Assembly: GCF_028010285.1 (NCBI RefSeq)
Contig: NZ_CP116304.1
Coordinates: 2,310,501-2,374,500 of the forward strand
Length of the DNA stretch: 64,000 bases
Origin: Pseudomonas sp. Q1-7
GTDB lineage: Bacteria; Pseudomonadota; Gammaproteobacteria; Pseudomonadales; Pseudomonadaceae
Direction: 5' to 3'
Part shown: piece by piece, positions 45,957-56,155 of the stretch
How the letters are laid out: every line of letters starts with the position of its first letter
Numbering within the stretch: the stretch's first letter is position 1
Notes under the pieces: generated by a model
What the model was told of the DNA's origin: nothing
What the model saw: only the letters and a program-made list of their open reading frames with translations
Databases searched by the model: none
Made by a program: the position numbers and the translations under genes

Positions 45957-46012
45957 CGCTGTGCCGGGCCTTTGCTAACATCCCAGCTTCTTAGCCTTCA
46001 GGTGCCTGCATC

Positions 46013-46630
46013 TTGTCAGCCGTTCGCATCAAAATCTGCGGTATTACCCGAGTCGAGGATGCGCTGGCCGCTGTCGCCGCCGGCGCCGATGCCCTGGGTT
46101 TCGTGTTCTATGCCAAGAGCCCGCGCGCAGTCACTCCGGCCCAGGCGAGTGCCATCATCGCTGCCTTGCCACCTTTCGTGACCACGGTCGGGCTTTTCGT
46201 CGATATGCCCCGGCCTGAGCTGAGGGCGCTTCTGGCCGAGGTTCCGCTGGACCTGCTGCAGTTCCACGGCGACGAGACGTCGGCGGACTGTGCGGGTTAC
46301 GGGCGTCCCTATATCAAGGCCTTGCGGATCAAGCCGGGCGACGAGGTCGCAGCAGCCATTTCCCGTTATCCCGAGGCATCCGGCGTCCTGCTCGACACCT
46401 TTGTACCGGGCACTCCCGGCGGTACTGGCGAAGCCTTCGACTGGAGCCTGGTGCCCCGGGATCCGGCGAAGCCGCTGATCCTGGCTGGCGGCCTTACCCC
46501 GGAGAACGTGGGCGAGGCGGTCCGTCAGGTACGACCGTACGCCGTCGATGTGAGTGGTGGGGTCGAGGCCAGCAAGGGCATCAAGGATGCCGCGAAGATC
46601 CAGACCTTCATCCAGCGTGCACGCGCCTGA
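46013..46630 (+). CDS. trpF: Phosphoribosylanthranilate isomerase
   Basis: A 205-residue TIM-barrel enzyme of tryptophan synthesis. Catalytic Cys9 is in [13 protein letters not shown], and the general acid is the Asp of [29 protein letters not shown] and [15 protein letters not shown] bind phosphate. The start is TTG 46013, the only start that keeps the conserved N-terminus. It is separate from other trp genes, as usual in Pseudomonas. Confidence 0.97.
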   Translation: MSAVRIKICGITRVEDALAAVAAGADALGFVFYAKSPRAVTPAQASAIIAALPPFVTTVGLFVDMPRPELRALLAEVPLDLLQFHGDETSADCAGYGRPYIKALRIKPGDEVAAAISRYPEASGVLLDTFVPGTPGGTGEAFDWSLVPRDPAKPLILAGGLTPENVGEAVRQVRPYAVDVSGGVEASKGIKDAAKIQTFIQRARA

Positions 46631-46932
46631 CATGTGGGGCGCGGACACTTGGCCGGGCTTGCTCGCTGGCGCGTCTCCTGCATATGTGACGGACGGCGTT
46701 TCGCTGCCGTCCATTAGCGAGTTGCCCGGGCAGGCGAAGCCTGCCGGGTCGTGTGGCAGGGCCGCGTCGACCGGGCCTGTTTTTTACGAGGGCGATGGCC
46801 GGGCCATCGCCGGGGTGATTCCCGGGCATGCCATGAGCATCGGGGTCGCAACCATGAATTCGCCGAAGGACATGCGCGGGGCTATGAACCGCTAGCGCGT
46901 GTTCGGGCCTGAAAGCTGTGGAGAACTAGAGC
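46631..46932 (+). promoter_or_regulatory. 302-base trpF-accD spacer with three hairpins
   Basis: No gene is supported. The spacer contains CCCGGGCAGGC/GCCTGCCGGG (46725-46748, one bulge), a terminator hairpin ending in six T (46757-46785), and a perfect 9-bp stem GGCGATGGC/GCCATCGCC with loop CGG (46791-46811). The remaining ~120 bases before accD could carry its promoter, but I see no strong hexamers. Confidence 0.6.
46757..46785 (+). terminator. Terminator in the trpF-accD spacer
   Basis: CAGGGCC paired with GGGCCTG (one mismatch), followed by TTTTTT (46780-46785). It probably ends the truA-trpF transcript. Confidence 0.7.
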
Positions 46933-47805
46933 ATGAGCAACTGGCTGGTAGACAAACTGATCCCCTCGATCATGCGTTCCGAGGTGAAGAAGAGCTCGGT
47001 CCCGGAAGGCCTTTGGCACAAGTGCCCGTCCTGCGACGCGGTGCTGTACAAGCCCGAGCTGGAAAAGACGCTGGACGTCTGCCCGAAATGCAACCATCAC
47101 ATGCGTATCGATGCGCGCACCCGCCTCGATATCTTCCTGGACCCGGAAGGCCGTGAAGAGATTGGCGCCGATCTGGAGCCGGTGGATCGCCTGAAGTTCC
47201 GCGACAGCAAGAAGTACAAGGACCGCCTGACCGCCGCCCAGAAAGATACTGGCGAGAAGGACGCCCTAATCGCCATGCGTGGCACCCTGCACAAAATGCC
47301 GATCGTGGCCTGTGCCTTCGAGTTCTCCTTCATGGGCGGCTCCATGGGTGCGGTCGTCGGTGAGCGATTCGTGCGTGCCGCCAACGTGGCCCTGGAGCAG
47401 CGCTGCCCGCTGGTCTGCTTCTCCGCTTCCGGCGGTGCCCGCATGCAGGAAGCCTTGATTTCCCTGATGCAGATGGCCAAGACCTCCGCGGCCCTGGCTC
47501 GCCTGCGTGAAGAAGGTATACCCTTCATCTCCGTACTGACCGACCCGGTCTACGGCGGCGTTTCCGCCAGCCTGGCGATGCTCGGCGACGTGATCGTCGG
47601 CGAGCCGCGCGCCCTGGTGGGCTTTGCCGGTCCGCGGGTGATCGAGCAGACCGTCCGCGAGAAGCTGCCGGAAGGCTTCCAGCGCAGCGAGTTCCTGCTG
47701 GAGCACGGCGCCATCGACATGATCATCTCCCGCGCGGAACTGCGAGATCGCCTTGGTCGGCTGCTCGCGCAGATGCTGCGCCGTCCTTCCCCGGCTATCG
47801 CATGA
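46933..47805 (+). CDS. accD: Acetyl-CoA carboxylase carboxyltransferase beta subunit
   Basis: A 290-residue AccD with an N-terminal four-Cys zinc ribbon (Cys31, 34, 50, 53 in [10 protein letters not shown] and [10 protein letters not shown]) and the crotonase-like carboxyltransferase domain ([37 protein letters not shown]). With AccA it carboxylates acetyl-CoA for fatty acid synthesis. folC overlaps its stop by four bases (ATGA). Confidence 0.98.
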   Translation: MSNWLVDKLIPSIMRSEVKKSSVPEGLWHKCPSCDAVLYKPELEKTLDVCPKCNHHMRIDARTRLDIFLDPEGREEIGADLEPVDRLKFRDSKKYKDRLTAAQKDTGEKDALIAMRGTLHKMPIVACAFEFSFMGGSMGAVVGERFVRAANVALEQRCPLVCFSASGGARMQEALISLMQMAKTSAALARLREEGIPFISVLTDPVYGGVSASLAMLGDVIVGEPRALVGFAGPRVIEQTVREKLPEGFQRSEFLLEHGAIDMIISRAELRDRLGRLLAQMLRRPSPAIA

Positions 47806-49088
47806 CCCCAAGAACCCTTGCCGACTGGCTTTCCTATCTAGAACAGCTCCACCCCACGGCGATCGACATGGGGCTGGAGCGCAGCCGCGAAGTCGCCGGC
47901 CGGCTCGGCCTGGGCCGTCCGGCACCAAAGGTGATCACGGTCACCGGCACCAACGGCAAGGGTTCTACTTGTGCGTTCCTGGCCTCGCTGCTGCGCGCCC
48001 AGGGGCTGAAGGTCGGTGTGTACAGCTCGCCACATCTCCTGCGTTACAACGAGCGTGTGCAGTTGAATGGCCAGGAGGCCAGTGACCAGGCGCTGTGCGA
48101 TGCCTTCGTCGCCGTCGAGGCGGCGCGTGGCGAAATCTCCCTGACCTATTTCGAAATGGGGACCCTGGCGGCTTTCTGGTTGTTCCAGCGTGCCGGCCTG
48201 GACGCCGTGGTGCTGGAAGTCGGTCTGGGCGGACGGCTGGATGCGGTCAACCTGGTGGATGCCGATCTTGCGCTGGTCACCAGCGTCGGTCTGGACCACG
48301 CTGACTGGCTGGGCGACTCCCGCGAGAGCGTGGCTTTCGAGAAGGCGGGCATCTTCCGCGCCGGCAAACCGGCCCTTTGCGGCGACCTCGATCCGCCCAC
48401 GCCGCTCCTTGAGCAGGCGAGCGCGTTGCCCGCGCCGCTGTTCCTGCGCGGCCGGGAGTTCGATCTGGCGCAAGGGGAGGGGGGCTGGCACTGGCGCGGC
48501 GCCAGTCGTTCCGGGCAGATGCTGGAGCTGCATGACCTGCCGCTGCTCGATCTGCCCATGGAGAATGCCACCCTGGCCCTCCAGGCCTATGCGCTGCTGG
48601 ACCTGCCCTGGCAACCTGAAATCCTGGCGACCGCACTGCTCGATACCCGTGTCACCGGTCGCCTCGACCGACGCTGCGTGGAATGGCGCGGCAAGCGGCT
48701 GTCCCTGTTGCTGGACGTCGGCCATAACCCCCACGCCGCCGAATATCTTGCGGCACGCCTGGCTGCGCGCCCGGTGGCCGGTCGCCGCCGGGCCGTGTTC
48801 GGTCTGCTCGCCGACAAGGATCTCCCCGGCGTGCTCGCTCCGCTCCAGGCGCGACTGGACCATTGGGCCGTGGCGCCACTCCCCACGCCACGCACGCGTC
48901 CCGCTGCCGAACTGCAGGCGGCATTGACGAACCTTCACGCAAGCGTCAGTGTCCACGAAACTATCGCCGCCGCACTGGAAGCGCAGTGCGAGCAGGCGAC
49001 ACCAGACGACGAAGTCCTGGTGTTTGGATCGTTCTATAGCGTGGCCGAGGCGTTGAGCTGGCTGGAAAGTCGGGCAACCGGGGAGTAG
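47802..49088 (+). CDS. folC: Folylpolyglutamate/dihydrofolate synthase
   Basis: A 428-residue Mur-ligase-family enzyme with the P-loop [19 protein letters not shown] (~45-63), [13 protein letters not shown] (~130) and the C-terminal [16 protein letters not shown]. It adds glutamate to dihydropteroate and folates. Coupled to accD by start/stop overlap; the SPOR gene follows after four bases. Confidence 0.97.
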   Translation: MTPRTLADWLSYLEQLHPTAIDMGLERSREVAGRLGLGRPAPKVITVTGTNGKGSTCAFLASLLRAQGLKVGVYSSPHLLRYNERVQLNGQEASDQALCDAFVAVEAARGEISLTYFEMGTLAAFWLFQRAGLDAVVLEVGLGGRLDAVNLVDADLALVTSVGLDHADWLGDSRESVAFEKAGIFRAGKPALCGDLDPPTPLLEQASALPAPLFLRGREFDLAQGEGGWHWRGASRSGQMLELHDLPLLDLPMENATLALQAYALLDLPWQPEILATALLDTRVTGRLDRRCVEWRGKRLSLLLDVGHNPHAAEYLAARLAARPVAGRRRAVFGLLADKDLPGVLAPLQARLDHWAVAPLPTPRTRPAAELQAALTNLHASVSVHETIAAALEAQCEQATPDDEVLVFGSFYSVAEALSWLESRATGE

Positions 49089-49092
49089 GGGA

Positions 49093-49731
49093 ATGGCTGT
49101 ATTGGACAAGGGACTCAAGCAACGTATCGTCGGCGCGCTGGTGCTGGTGGCGCTGGCGGTGATTTTCCTGCCCATGCTGTTCAGTCGCGAGGATGAACTG
49201 CGCCAGGTCGTGGTCGAGGCGCCGCCCATGCCGAAGGCGCCTGAGATGCCGCCGGTGGAGCTGGAGCAGGTCCAGGTGCCGGAACCCCAGGCGCTGCCCC
49301 AGGAACCGGTGCCGCCGCTGGAGACCGCCGAAGAAACCCTGGCGGCTACTGTGCCGCCCGCCCAGCCCGCCGCTCCGGCTGTTCCGGTTCCCGCTCCGAC
49401 GCAGCCACAACCTCCGGCGCAGCCCAAGCCGGCTCCGGCCCCGCCCGTCGCCGAGGTGAAGACCGAGGAAAAACGCCTCGACGTCAACGGGCTGCCGGTC
49501 AGCTGGTCGATCCAGCTTGCCAGCCTGTCCAACCGCGCCAGTGCCGAGAACTTGCAGAAAAACCTGCGCACCCAGGGCTACAACGCCTATATCCGCAGCG
49601 TCGAAGGTATGAATCGGGTTTTCGTCGGACCGGTCATTGAGCGCGCCGAGGCCAACAAGCTGCGTGATCAACTGGCTCGTCAGCAGAAGCTGAATGGCTT
49701 CATCGTCCGCTTCCAGCCGGAAAAGGGTTGA
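49093..49731 (+). CDS. dedD: SPOR-domain membrane protein (DedD-like)
   Basis: A 212-residue bitopic protein: short cytoplasmic start, one span (~12-30: IVGALVLVALAVIFLPML), a Pro/Ala/Val-rich periplasmic linker (~45-125) and a C-terminal SPOR domain (~133-210: SWSIQLASLSNRASAENLQK to GFIVRFQP). SPOR domains bind denuded glycan strands at the septum, and DedD helps cell constriction. Place between folC and cvpA matches the classical folC-dedD-cvpA-purF order. Confidence 0.93.
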   Translation: MAVLDKGLKQRIVGALVLVALAVIFLPMLFSREDELRQVVVEAPPMPKAPEMPPVELEQVQVPEPQALPQEPVPPLETAEETLAATVPPAQPAAPAVPVPAPTQPQPPAQPKPAPAPPVAEVKTEEKRLDVNGLPVSWSIQLASLSNRASAENLQKNLRTQGYNAYIRSVEGMNRVFVGPVIERAEANKLRDQLARQQKLNGFIVRFQPEKG

Positions 49732-49826
49732 TAGACCCGCATAATCGAGCCCTTTCTGTTCCGCGGGTTACCGGAGGGGAAGTGCTCTGCTAAAATGCAG
49801 CGCCTTTTCAGTTTGTGGGCCGCATC

Positions 49827-50339
49827 GTGGCATTCACCTGGGTCGATTGGACGATCATCGCCATCATCGCCGTTTCCAGTCTGGTCAGTTTGAGCCGGGG
49901 CTTCGTCAAGGAAGCTCTCTCGCTGCTCACCTGGATAGTCGCAGGCGTGGTCGCCTGGACTTTTGGCGGCGCCCTGTCGCAGCATCTCACCGAGTTCATC
50001 GAAATGCCGTCGGCGCGCATCATCGCCGCCTGCGCCATTCTCTTCGTCGCCACCTTGCTGGTCGGCGCCTTGATCAATTTCCTGATCGGCGAGCTGGTCA
50101 GGGTCACCGGTATGGACGGCACCGACCGTGTGCTGGGCATGGCCTTCGGTGGCGCCCGTGGTGCGCTGCTGGTCGTGCTGCTGGTCGGCCTGCTCAGCCT
50201 GGCCCCGGTGCAGCAGGATCCCTGGTGGCAGCAATCGGTGCTGTTGCCGCATTTTCTAATGGTCGCCGACTGGTCGAAGAACCTTATTCTGGGCTTCACC
50301 AGCCAGTGGCTCGCGAGCGGCATCAGCTCACCCAGCTGA
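49827..50339 (+). CDS. cvpA: CvpA family membrane protein
   Basis: About 170 residues with four hydrophobic spans and the CvpA start FTWVDWTIIAIIAVSSLVSL, followed by SRGFVKEALSLLTWIVAG. CvpA is needed for colicin V production in E. coli and for resistance to some envelope stresses, but its molecular role is unsettled. The GTG at 49827 fits the family start; the GTG at 49815 is an alternative. Next to purF as in many gammaproteobacteria. Confidence 0.9.
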   Translation: MAFTWVDWTIIAIIAVSSLVSLSRGFVKEALSLLTWIVAGVVAWTFGGALSQHLTEFIEMPSARIIAACAILFVATLLVGALINFLIGELVRVTGMDGTDRVLGMAFGGARGALLVVLLVGLLSLAPVQQDPWWQQSVLLPHFLMVADWSKNLILGFTSQWLASGISSPS

Positions 50340-50428
50340 TGCGTCGCACCCGGAAGAATGCCCGTCCGTGCCCAAACGGTCTGGTCGGGTACTTGATTAG
50401 CCTGAACTACTAGCAGGGGTTGCGTCAC

Positions 50429-51934
50429 ATGTGTGGCATCGTCGGTATCGTCGGTAAGTCGAACGTCAATCAGGCGCTGTATGACGCGCTTACCGTCCTT
50501 CAGCATCGCGGCCAGGACGCTGCCGGTATTGTGACCAGCCATGACGGCCGGCTCTTCCTTCGCAAGGATAACGGGTTGGTGCGTGATGTCTTCCAGCAGC
50601 GCCACATGCAGCGCCTGGTTGGCCACATGGGCATCGGCCACGTGCGCTACCCCACTGCGGGCTCCTCCAGCTCCGCCGAGGCGCAACCGTTCTACGTCAA
50701 CTCGCCCTACGGCATCACCCTGGCGCACAACGGCAACCTGACCAACGTCGAGCAACTGGCCAAGGAAATCTACGAGTCCGACCTGCGCCACGTGAACACC
50801 AACTCCGACTCGGAAGTGCTGCTCAACGTGTTTGCCCACGAACTGGCCCACCGGGGCAAGCTGCAGCCGACCGAGGAAGATGTGTTCGCTGCCGTTTCCG
50901 GCGTGCACCAGCGCTGCACCGGTGGCTACGCCGTGGTGGCGATGATCACCGGCTACGGCATCGTCGGCTTCCGCGACCCCCATGCCATCCGCCCGATCGT
51001 CTTCGGCCAGCGCCATACCGACGAAGGCGTCGAGTACATGATCGCCTCCGAAAGCGTTGCCCTCGATGTGCTGGGCTTCACCCTGATCCGCGACCTGGCG
51101 CCGGGTGAAGCGGTGTACATCACCGAAGAAGGCAAGCTGTTCACCCGCCAGTGCGCGGAGAATCCGCAGTACGCTCCCTGCATCTTCGAGCACGTCTACC
51201 TGGCGCGCCCGGACTCCATCATGGATGGCGTCTCGGTCTACAAGGCGCGTCTGCGCATGGGTGAGAAGCTGGCCGAGAAGATCCAGCGCGAGCGTCCGGA
51301 GCACGACATCGATGTGGTGATCCCGATTCCGGACACCAGCCGCACCGCAGCCCTGGAGCTGGCCAACCACCTGGGCGTGAAGTTCCGCGAAGGCTTCGTG
51401 AAAAACCGCTACATCGGCCGCACCTTCATCATGCCGGGCCAGGCCGCACGCAAGAAATCCGTGCGCCAGAAGCTCAATGCCATCGAGCTGGAGTTCCGCG
51501 GCAAGAACGTGATGCTGGTGGACGACTCCATTGTGCGCGGCACCACCTGCAAGCAGATCATCCAGATGGCCCGCGAAGCCGGCGCCAAGAACGTCTACTT
51601 CTGCTCCGCGGCGCCGGCCGTGCGTTACCCCAACGTCTACGGCATCGACATGCCCAGCGCCCACGAACTGATCGCCCACAACCGTTCCACCGAGGAAGTG
51701 GCCGAGCTGATCGGTGCCGACTGGCTGGTCTACCAGGACCTGCCGGACCTGATCGACGCCGTTGGTGGCGGCAAGGTGAAGATCGATCACTTCGACTGCG
51801 CGGTGTTCGACGGCCAGTACATCACCGGCGATGTGGATGAGCACTACCTGAACAAGATCGAGCAGGCGCGCAACGACGCCAGCAAGGCCAAGGCCAGCGC
51901 GGTCAGCGCCATCATCGATCTGTACAACAACTGA
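50429..51934 (+). CDS. purF: Amidophosphoribosyltransferase
   Basis: A 501-residue Ntn-type glutamine amidotransferase fused to a phosphoribosyltransferase. Starting at ATG 50429 puts the nucleophile Cys at position 2 (MCGIVGIVG), as needed after Met removal; AGGGG lies upstream. NGNLTNV and [11 protein letters not shown] form the glutaminase site, and [17 protein letters not shown] is the PRPP-binding loop. It performs the first step of purine synthesis. metZ follows closely. Confidence 0.98.
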   Translation: MCGIVGIVGKSNVNQALYDALTVLQHRGQDAAGIVTSHDGRLFLRKDNGLVRDVFQQRHMQRLVGHMGIGHVRYPTAGSSSSAEAQPFYVNSPYGITLAHNGNLTNVEQLAKEIYESDLRHVNTNSDSEVLLNVFAHELAHRGKLQPTEEDVFAAVSGVHQRCTGGYAVVAMITGYGIVGFRDPHAIRPIVFGQRHTDEGVEYMIASESVALDVLGFTLIRDLAPGEAVYITEEGKLFTRQCAENPQYAPCIFEHVYLARPDSIMDGVSVYKARLRMGEKLAEKIQRERPEHDIDVVIPIPDTSRTAALELANHLGVKFREGFVKNRYIGRTFIMPGQAARKKSVRQKLNAIELEFRGKNVMLVDDSIVRGTTCKQIIQMAREAGAKNVYFCSAAPAVRYPNVYGIDMPSAHELIAHNRSTEEVAELIGADWLVYQDLPDLIDAVGGGKVKIDHFDCAVFDGQYITGDVDEHYLNKIEQARNDASKAKASAVSAIIDLYNN

Positions 51935-51968
51935 GCCACGGACATCGGCTAACTCGAGGTTGAGTGAG

Positions 51969-53180
51969 ATGACGCAAGAATGGGAAGCCGGCAGGCTGGA
52001 CAGTGACCTGGAAGGCGCCGCCTTCGATACCCTGGCCGTGCGTGCTGGCCAGCGCCGTTCGCCGGAAGGCGAGCACGGCGAGGCCATGTTCCTGACCTCC
52101 AGCTACGTGTTCCGCACCGCCGCTGACGCCGCCGCGCGTTTCGCCGGCGAAGTGCCGGGCAACGTCTATTCGCGCTACACCAACCCGACGGTGCGCACCT
52201 TCGAGGAGCGCATCGCCGCCCTTGAAGGCGCCGAACAGGCCGTGGCCACCGCCTCCGGTATGTCGGCCATCCTTGCCATTGCCATGAGCCTGTGCAGCGG
52301 CGGTGATCACGTGCTGGTTTCCCGCAGTGTGTTCGGCTCCACCATCAGCCTGTTCGAGAAGTACCTGAAACGCTTCGGCATCGAGGTGGACTACCCGGCT
52401 CTGTCCGACCTGGCCGGCTGGGAAGCGGCGATCAAGCCGAACACCAGGCTGCTGTTCGTCGAGTCGCCTTCCAACCCGCTGGCCGAGTTGGTAGACATCG
52501 CCGCCCTCGCCGAGATCGCCCATGCCAAGGGCGCGCTGCTGGTGGTGGACAACTGCTTCTGCACCCCTGCGCTGCAGCAGCCGCTGAAGCTGGGCGCCGA
52601 CATCGTCATGCACTCGGCCACCAAGTACATCGACGGCCAGGGCCGCACCATGGGCGGCGTCGTTGCGGGCCGTGCCGAGCACATGAAGGAAGTGGTGGGC
52701 TTCCTGCGCACCGCAGGCCCGACCCTGAGCCCGTTCAACGCCTGGGTGATGATCAAGGGTCTGGAAACCCTGCGCGTGCGTATGCAGGCCCATTGCGCCG
52801 GCGCCCTGGAAATCGCCCGCTGGCTGGAGCAACAACCCGGTGTCGAGCATGTCTACTACGCCGGTCTGGAAAGCCACCCGCAGCACGAGCTGGCCAAGCG
52901 TCAGCAGAAGGGCTTCGGCGCGGTGGTCAGCTTCGAGGTCAAGGGGGGCAAAGAGGCCGCCTGGCGCTTCATCGATGCCACCCGGATGATCTCTATCACC
53001 ACCAACCTGGGCGACACCAAGACCACCATCGCCCACCCGGCCACCACCTCCCACGGTCGCCTCTCGCCTCAGGAACGCGCCAATGCCGGTATCGGCGACA
53101 ATCTCATCCGCCTGGCCATCGGCCTGGAGGATGTCGACGACCTCAAGACGGACCTGGCGCGCGGCCTGGCGGCACTTTAA
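51969..53180 (+). CDS. metZ: O-succinylhomoserine sulfhydrylase
   Basis: A 403-residue PLP enzyme of the Cys/Met metabolism family. PLP Lys219 is in MHSATKYIDGQGRTMGG; YSRYTNPTVRTFE and ATASGMSAI bind cofactor. It makes homocysteine from O-succinylhomoserine and sulfide, the direct sulfhydrylation route of Pseudomonas. GAGG is nine bases before ATG 51969, which matches the known MetZ start; a TTG at 51960 is less likely. Confidence 0.96.
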   Translation: MTQEWEAGRLDSDLEGAAFDTLAVRAGQRRSPEGEHGEAMFLTSSYVFRTAADAAARFAGEVPGNVYSRYTNPTVRTFEERIAALEGAEQAVATASGMSAILAIAMSLCSGGDHVLVSRSVFGSTISLFEKYLKRFGIEVDYPALSDLAGWEAAIKPNTRLLFVESPSNPLAELVDIAALAEIAHAKGALLVVDNCFCTPALQQPLKLGADIVMHSATKYIDGQGRTMGGVVAGRAEHMKEVVGFLRTAGPTLSPFNAWVMIKGLETLRVRMQAHCAGALEIARWLEQQPGVEHVYYAGLESHPQHELAKRQQKGFGAVVSFEVKGGKEAAWRFIDATRMISITTNLGDTKTTIAHPATTSHGRLSPQERANAGIGDNLIRLAIGLEDVDDLKTDLARGLAAL

Positions 53181-53205
53181 GTACTCGAGTCCCGACTGAA
53201 AAAAG

Positions 53206-53239
53206 CGGGGCGGCCACACCAACAGGTGTGGCCGCCCCG
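53206..53239. terminator. Strong terminator between metZ and xcpQ
   Basis: A perfect 15-bp stem (CGGGGCGGCCACACC, loop AACA, GGTGTGGCCGCCCCG). On the minus strand it is followed by CTTTTTT, a full terminator for xcpPQ. On the plus strand the T tract is weak, but the stem should still help end metZ. Confidence 0.9.
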
Positions 53240-53280
53240 TTGCATTTCTGCGGGCGAACTGAGCGTCGTCGTTCGCCCTT

Positions 53281-55242
53281 TCAGCGCTTGCGCAAGTCCA
53301 CCGCCGGATCCTGGACGCCGTCGAACAGCTCCACCGGCTGGCGCGGCAGGATGGCCGGGCGACCTTCCTTGTTGTGCTCGCCGACGATGCGGATGTCGTT
53401 GTACTTCTTCCCGGACAGCGCGGCGAGGCCGGCGCGGTCGCGGACCACGGTCGGGCGCAGGAACACCATCAGGTTGCGCTTCACGTGGGAGTCACGGGTA
53501 GAACGGAACAACCGCCCGAGGATCGGGATATCACCCAGCAGCGGCACCTTGGAGTCGGTCTGGGTGATGTCGTCCTGAATCAGGCCGCCCAGTACGATGA
53601 CCTGGCCGTCTTCGGCGAGGATCGTGCTCTTGATCGAGCGCTTGTTGGTGATCAGGTCGACCGCCTGGGCGGTGAGGGTGGCGGTGGGGGCGATGGACGA
53701 GATTTCCTGCTCGATCTCAAGGCGCAGGGTGGCGCCTTCGTTGATGTGCGGCGTTACCTTCAGCGTCACGCCGATGTCCTGGCGCTCGATGGTGGTGAAA
53801 GGGTTGTTGGCGCCCGAGGCGTCGGTGGTAAAGGTGCCGGTCTGGAACGGCACGTTCTGGCCAACGAGTATCTCGGCCTTCTGGTTGTCCAGGGTCAGCA
53901 GGCTCGGGGTGGACAGCAGGTTGCTCTTGCTGTTCGCAGAAAGGGCGGTGATCAGCGCGGCGAAATTGTCGGTGCCGATGCCGATGATGGCGCCGTCGGG
54001 CAGGGGGGTGGGGATTTCTTCGTCGCGAATGGCATTGAGCACGGTGCCCACGGAGAGCCCGGTATTGCCGAAGTTGACCCCGCCCAGGCCGCCGGTGCTA
54101 CCGCGGGCATCCACCGCCCACTGCACGCCGAGGGCATCGGTGATGTCGCCGGAAATCTCCACGATAGCGGCTTCCACCATCACCTGGGCGCGGGGCACGT
54201 CGAGTTGGCGGACGATGTCCTCCATGGCGGTGACCACGTCCGGCTCGGCCAGCATCACCAGGGCGTTCAGGCTCTCGTCGGCGCGAATCAGGATGTTCTG
54301 CGACCTGCCGTTACCGCTGGAGGCACCTTCGGCAGCCCCGCCTTCACCGTTCCTCAGGCCTTCGGAAATCTCGCCGAGGGTTTCTGCCAGGCTCTTGGCG
54401 TCGTTGTGGCGCAGGCGGATCACCCGCGTGTTGGCCGAGCGCGAGGTGGGCGTGTCGAGGGATTGCGCGAGGGCCGCCAGTTTTCTGCGGGCGGCCGGAG
54501 GGCCGAGGATGATCAGGCGGTTGGTGCGGGCGTCGGCGATCACCTGGGTACCCGAGCCACCCTTGGACTGGCCGCGGTTAAGGGACGCATTGAGCACCTC
54601 GGCGGCGTCCATCACCCAGGCGTACCGCAGGTTCAGCACGGTGTAGTCGCGGTCCCCCTTCTGGTCCAGTTGGCGCATCAGGTCTTCGATGCGCGCGATA
54701 TTGGCGGTGCGATCGCTGATGATCAGGGCGTTGGCCGAGGTCACGGCGGCGAGGTGGCCGTACTGCGGGACCAACGGTCGAATCAGCGGGATGAGTTCAG
54801 TCACCGGTGTGTGCTGCACCTGGATCACGCGGGTTTCCAGTCTTTCCGCGCCGGCACGGCTGCTGCCGGCTTCGGCCTTGGCTTCGGCATTGGGAATGAT
54901 GCGGGCCTGGTCGCCCTGGGTGACCACGGTGAAACCGTGGGTGGCCATCACCGAGAGGAACAACTGGTAGACCTCGTTGAGCCCCAGCGGCGCTTTCGAA
55001 ACCACGCTGACCTGGCCTTTCACCCGCGGGTCGACGATGAAGGTCTCACCGGTGATATCGGCGATCTGGTCGATGAACTCGCGGATATCGGCGTCCTTGA
55101 GGTTGATGGTCCAGCCGTCCTGACGCTGTTGCTGCGCGACGCCCGGTGTGGCGGCAGGCTGGGCGGCGAGCAGCGGCAGGGGCGCGGCCAGCATCCCGGC
55201 GGCGATCAGGGCGAGCGTGAGGCGCGAGAAGGTCAGGGTCAT
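53281..55242 (-). CDS. xcpQ: Type II secretion outer-membrane secretin XcpQ (GspD)
   Basis: About 653 residues. A signal peptide (MTLTFSRLTLALIAAGMLAA) precedes the N0 domain (INLKDADIREFIDQIADITG), three N-domain repeats (~115-330) and the secretin beta-barrel (~370-610) with the signature VPLLGDIPILGRLFR near its end. It forms the multimeric outer-membrane channel for folded exoproteins. ATG 55242 gives the signal peptide; the longer in-frame extension only reads through xcpP. Four bases after xcpP. Confidence 0.97.
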   Translation of the reverse strand: MTLTFSRLTLALIAAGMLAAPLPLLAAQPAATPGVAQQQRQDGWTINLKDADIREFIDQIADITGETFIVDPRVKGQVSVVSKAPLGLNEVYQLFLSVMATHGFTVVTQGDQARIIPNAEAKAEAGSSRAGAERLETRVIQVQHTPVTELIPLIRPLVPQYGHLAAVTSANALIISDRTANIARIEDLMRQLDQKGDRDYTVLNLRYAWVMDAAEVLNASLNRGQSKGGSGTQVIADARTNRLIILGPPAARRKLAALAQSLDTPTSRSANTRVIRLRHNDAKSLAETLGEISEGLRNGEGGAAEGASSGNGRSQNILIRADESLNALVMLAEPDVVTAMEDIVRQLDVPRAQVMVEAAIVEISGDITDALGVQWAVDARGSTGGLGGVNFGNTGLSVGTVLNAIRDEEIPTPLPDGAIIGIGTDNFAALITALSANSKSNLLSTPSLLTLDNQKAEILVGQNVPFQTGTFTTDASGANNPFTTIERQDIGVTLKVTPHINEGATLRLEIEQEISSIAPTATLTAQAVDLITNKRSIKSTILAEDGQVIVLGGLIQDDITQTDSKVPLLGDIPILGRLFRSTRDSHVKRNLMVFLRPTVVRDRAGLAALSGKKYNDIRIVGEHNKEGRPAILPRQPVELFDGVQDPAVDLRKR

Positions 55243-55246
55243 CGTT

Positions 55247-55957
55247 TCATTCGCTTTCCGGGGGCTGTTCGGCGGAAGGTTCGGGGGCAGTGTTCTCCGG
55301 GTCTTCCATCTGTTGGCGTAGTTTTTCCATGCGCTCGCGCAATTCGGCGACGTTGTCTTCCTGCAGGCCATTGAGATCATCGATTACCGCGGCAGACGAC
55401 TCCGCGGAGGTTCCGCTGGCCGGCGTGAAACGTGAACGCGGTTCCGGGAAGCTGAGGCTCTCAAGGCGCCCGCCGCGCTCGATCTCGACCCGGTCGCGGT
55501 ACACCGCGTGCACCTTGACGCCGCTGGTGATCTCGTCCCCGGCGCTGAAGCGGCGGGGCTTGCCGCCCTCGTACTGGATGATGGCGATGGACTTGTCCGC
55601 CCCCGCATGGACGAAGCTGCCGAGCAGGGTCAGGCGCAGGTTGGTGGTGGGCGGCGGGCCGCTGGGTTGGACTTGCGGGGCCGGGCCGAACAGTGGTTCC
55701 AGATTCTGCAGGGGCTGCCGGGCGGCGATGGGGGCCCCCGCTTGCGTCGAGGTTTCGGCCGGGGCCCCGACCAGGCGCAACCACTCGCGGGTCTGCCAGG
55801 CGAAGCTGGCGCCCATGGCCAGAACCAGCAGCGCACCGACCAGGGCCGGCGCATGGCGTTGCAGCCAGTGTGCGGAATCCGGGACTTGCAAGAGGGGTGA
55901 ACTCCTAATGCCGTGTTCGTTCTTTGGTTTTATGTTTGGCAGAACTGCTTTGATCAT
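55247..55957 (-). CDS. xcpP: Type II secretion protein XcpP (GspC)
   Basis: About 236 residues: a cytoplasmic start, one span (~38-57: LVGALLVLAMGASFAW), a Pro-rich linker, the homology-region domain (~105-165: LTLLGSFVHAGADKSIAIIQ) and a C-terminal coiled coil (~195-220: LQEDNVAELRERMEKLRQQM) instead of a PDZ domain, as in P. aeruginosa XcpP. It links the inner-membrane platform to the secretin. ATG 55957 lacks a ribosome site; a TTG about 23 codons later has AGGAG ten bases upstream, so the start is uncertain. Divergent from xcpR. Confidence 0.9.
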   Translation of the reverse strand: MIKAVLPNIKPKNEHGIRSSPLLQVPDSAHWLQRHAPALVGALLVLAMGASFAWQTREWLRLVGAPAETSTQAGAPIAARQPLQNLEPLFGPAPQVQPSGPPPTTNLRLTLLGSFVHAGADKSIAIIQYEGGKPRRFSAGDEITSGVKVHAVYRDRVEIERGGRLESLSFPEPRSRFTPASGTSAESSAAVIDDLNGLQEDNVAELRERMEKLRQQMEDPENTAPEPSAEQPPESE

Positions 55958-56155
55958 AGCAGCGCAGGCGAGTGCCGGGCTCGGCCGGCCGGATGATGTT
56001 GCGAAACGGCTGCTGTGCTAAAGATATCTCTGAATTTTTACGGCTTTAGGTGGTTTTGTTCACACTCGCCATAAGTTCTGGTCAGCGGCTCTGCACAAGG
56101 GTCGGATTGCGCTGCAATACTTTCCTCTGGACTCACTTGAAACAGGCGCCCACGG
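55958..56155. promoter_or_regulatory. Divergent xcpP/xcpR control region
   Basis: A 198-base gap between the two xcp operons. The central part is A+T-rich (around 56010-56060) and should hold both promoters. I see no clear lux-box dyad (CT-N12-AG with symmetric arms) or other operator that I can support. Confidence 0.5.

Noticed and set aside
46554-46895. A 113-codon open frame in the trpF-accD spacer
   Set aside because: It starts inside trpF, crosses the terminator hairpins and has no recognisable domain or ribosome site.
53374-55374. A 666-codon + strand open frame over xcpQ
   Set aside because: Antisense to the secretin, which has all family motifs; no ribosome site or domain in the shadow frame.
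55958-56155. Las/Rhl box between xcpP and xcpR
   Set aside because: P. aeruginosa xcp genes are quorum-regulated, but I cannot find a symmetric CT-N12-AG element here by reading.
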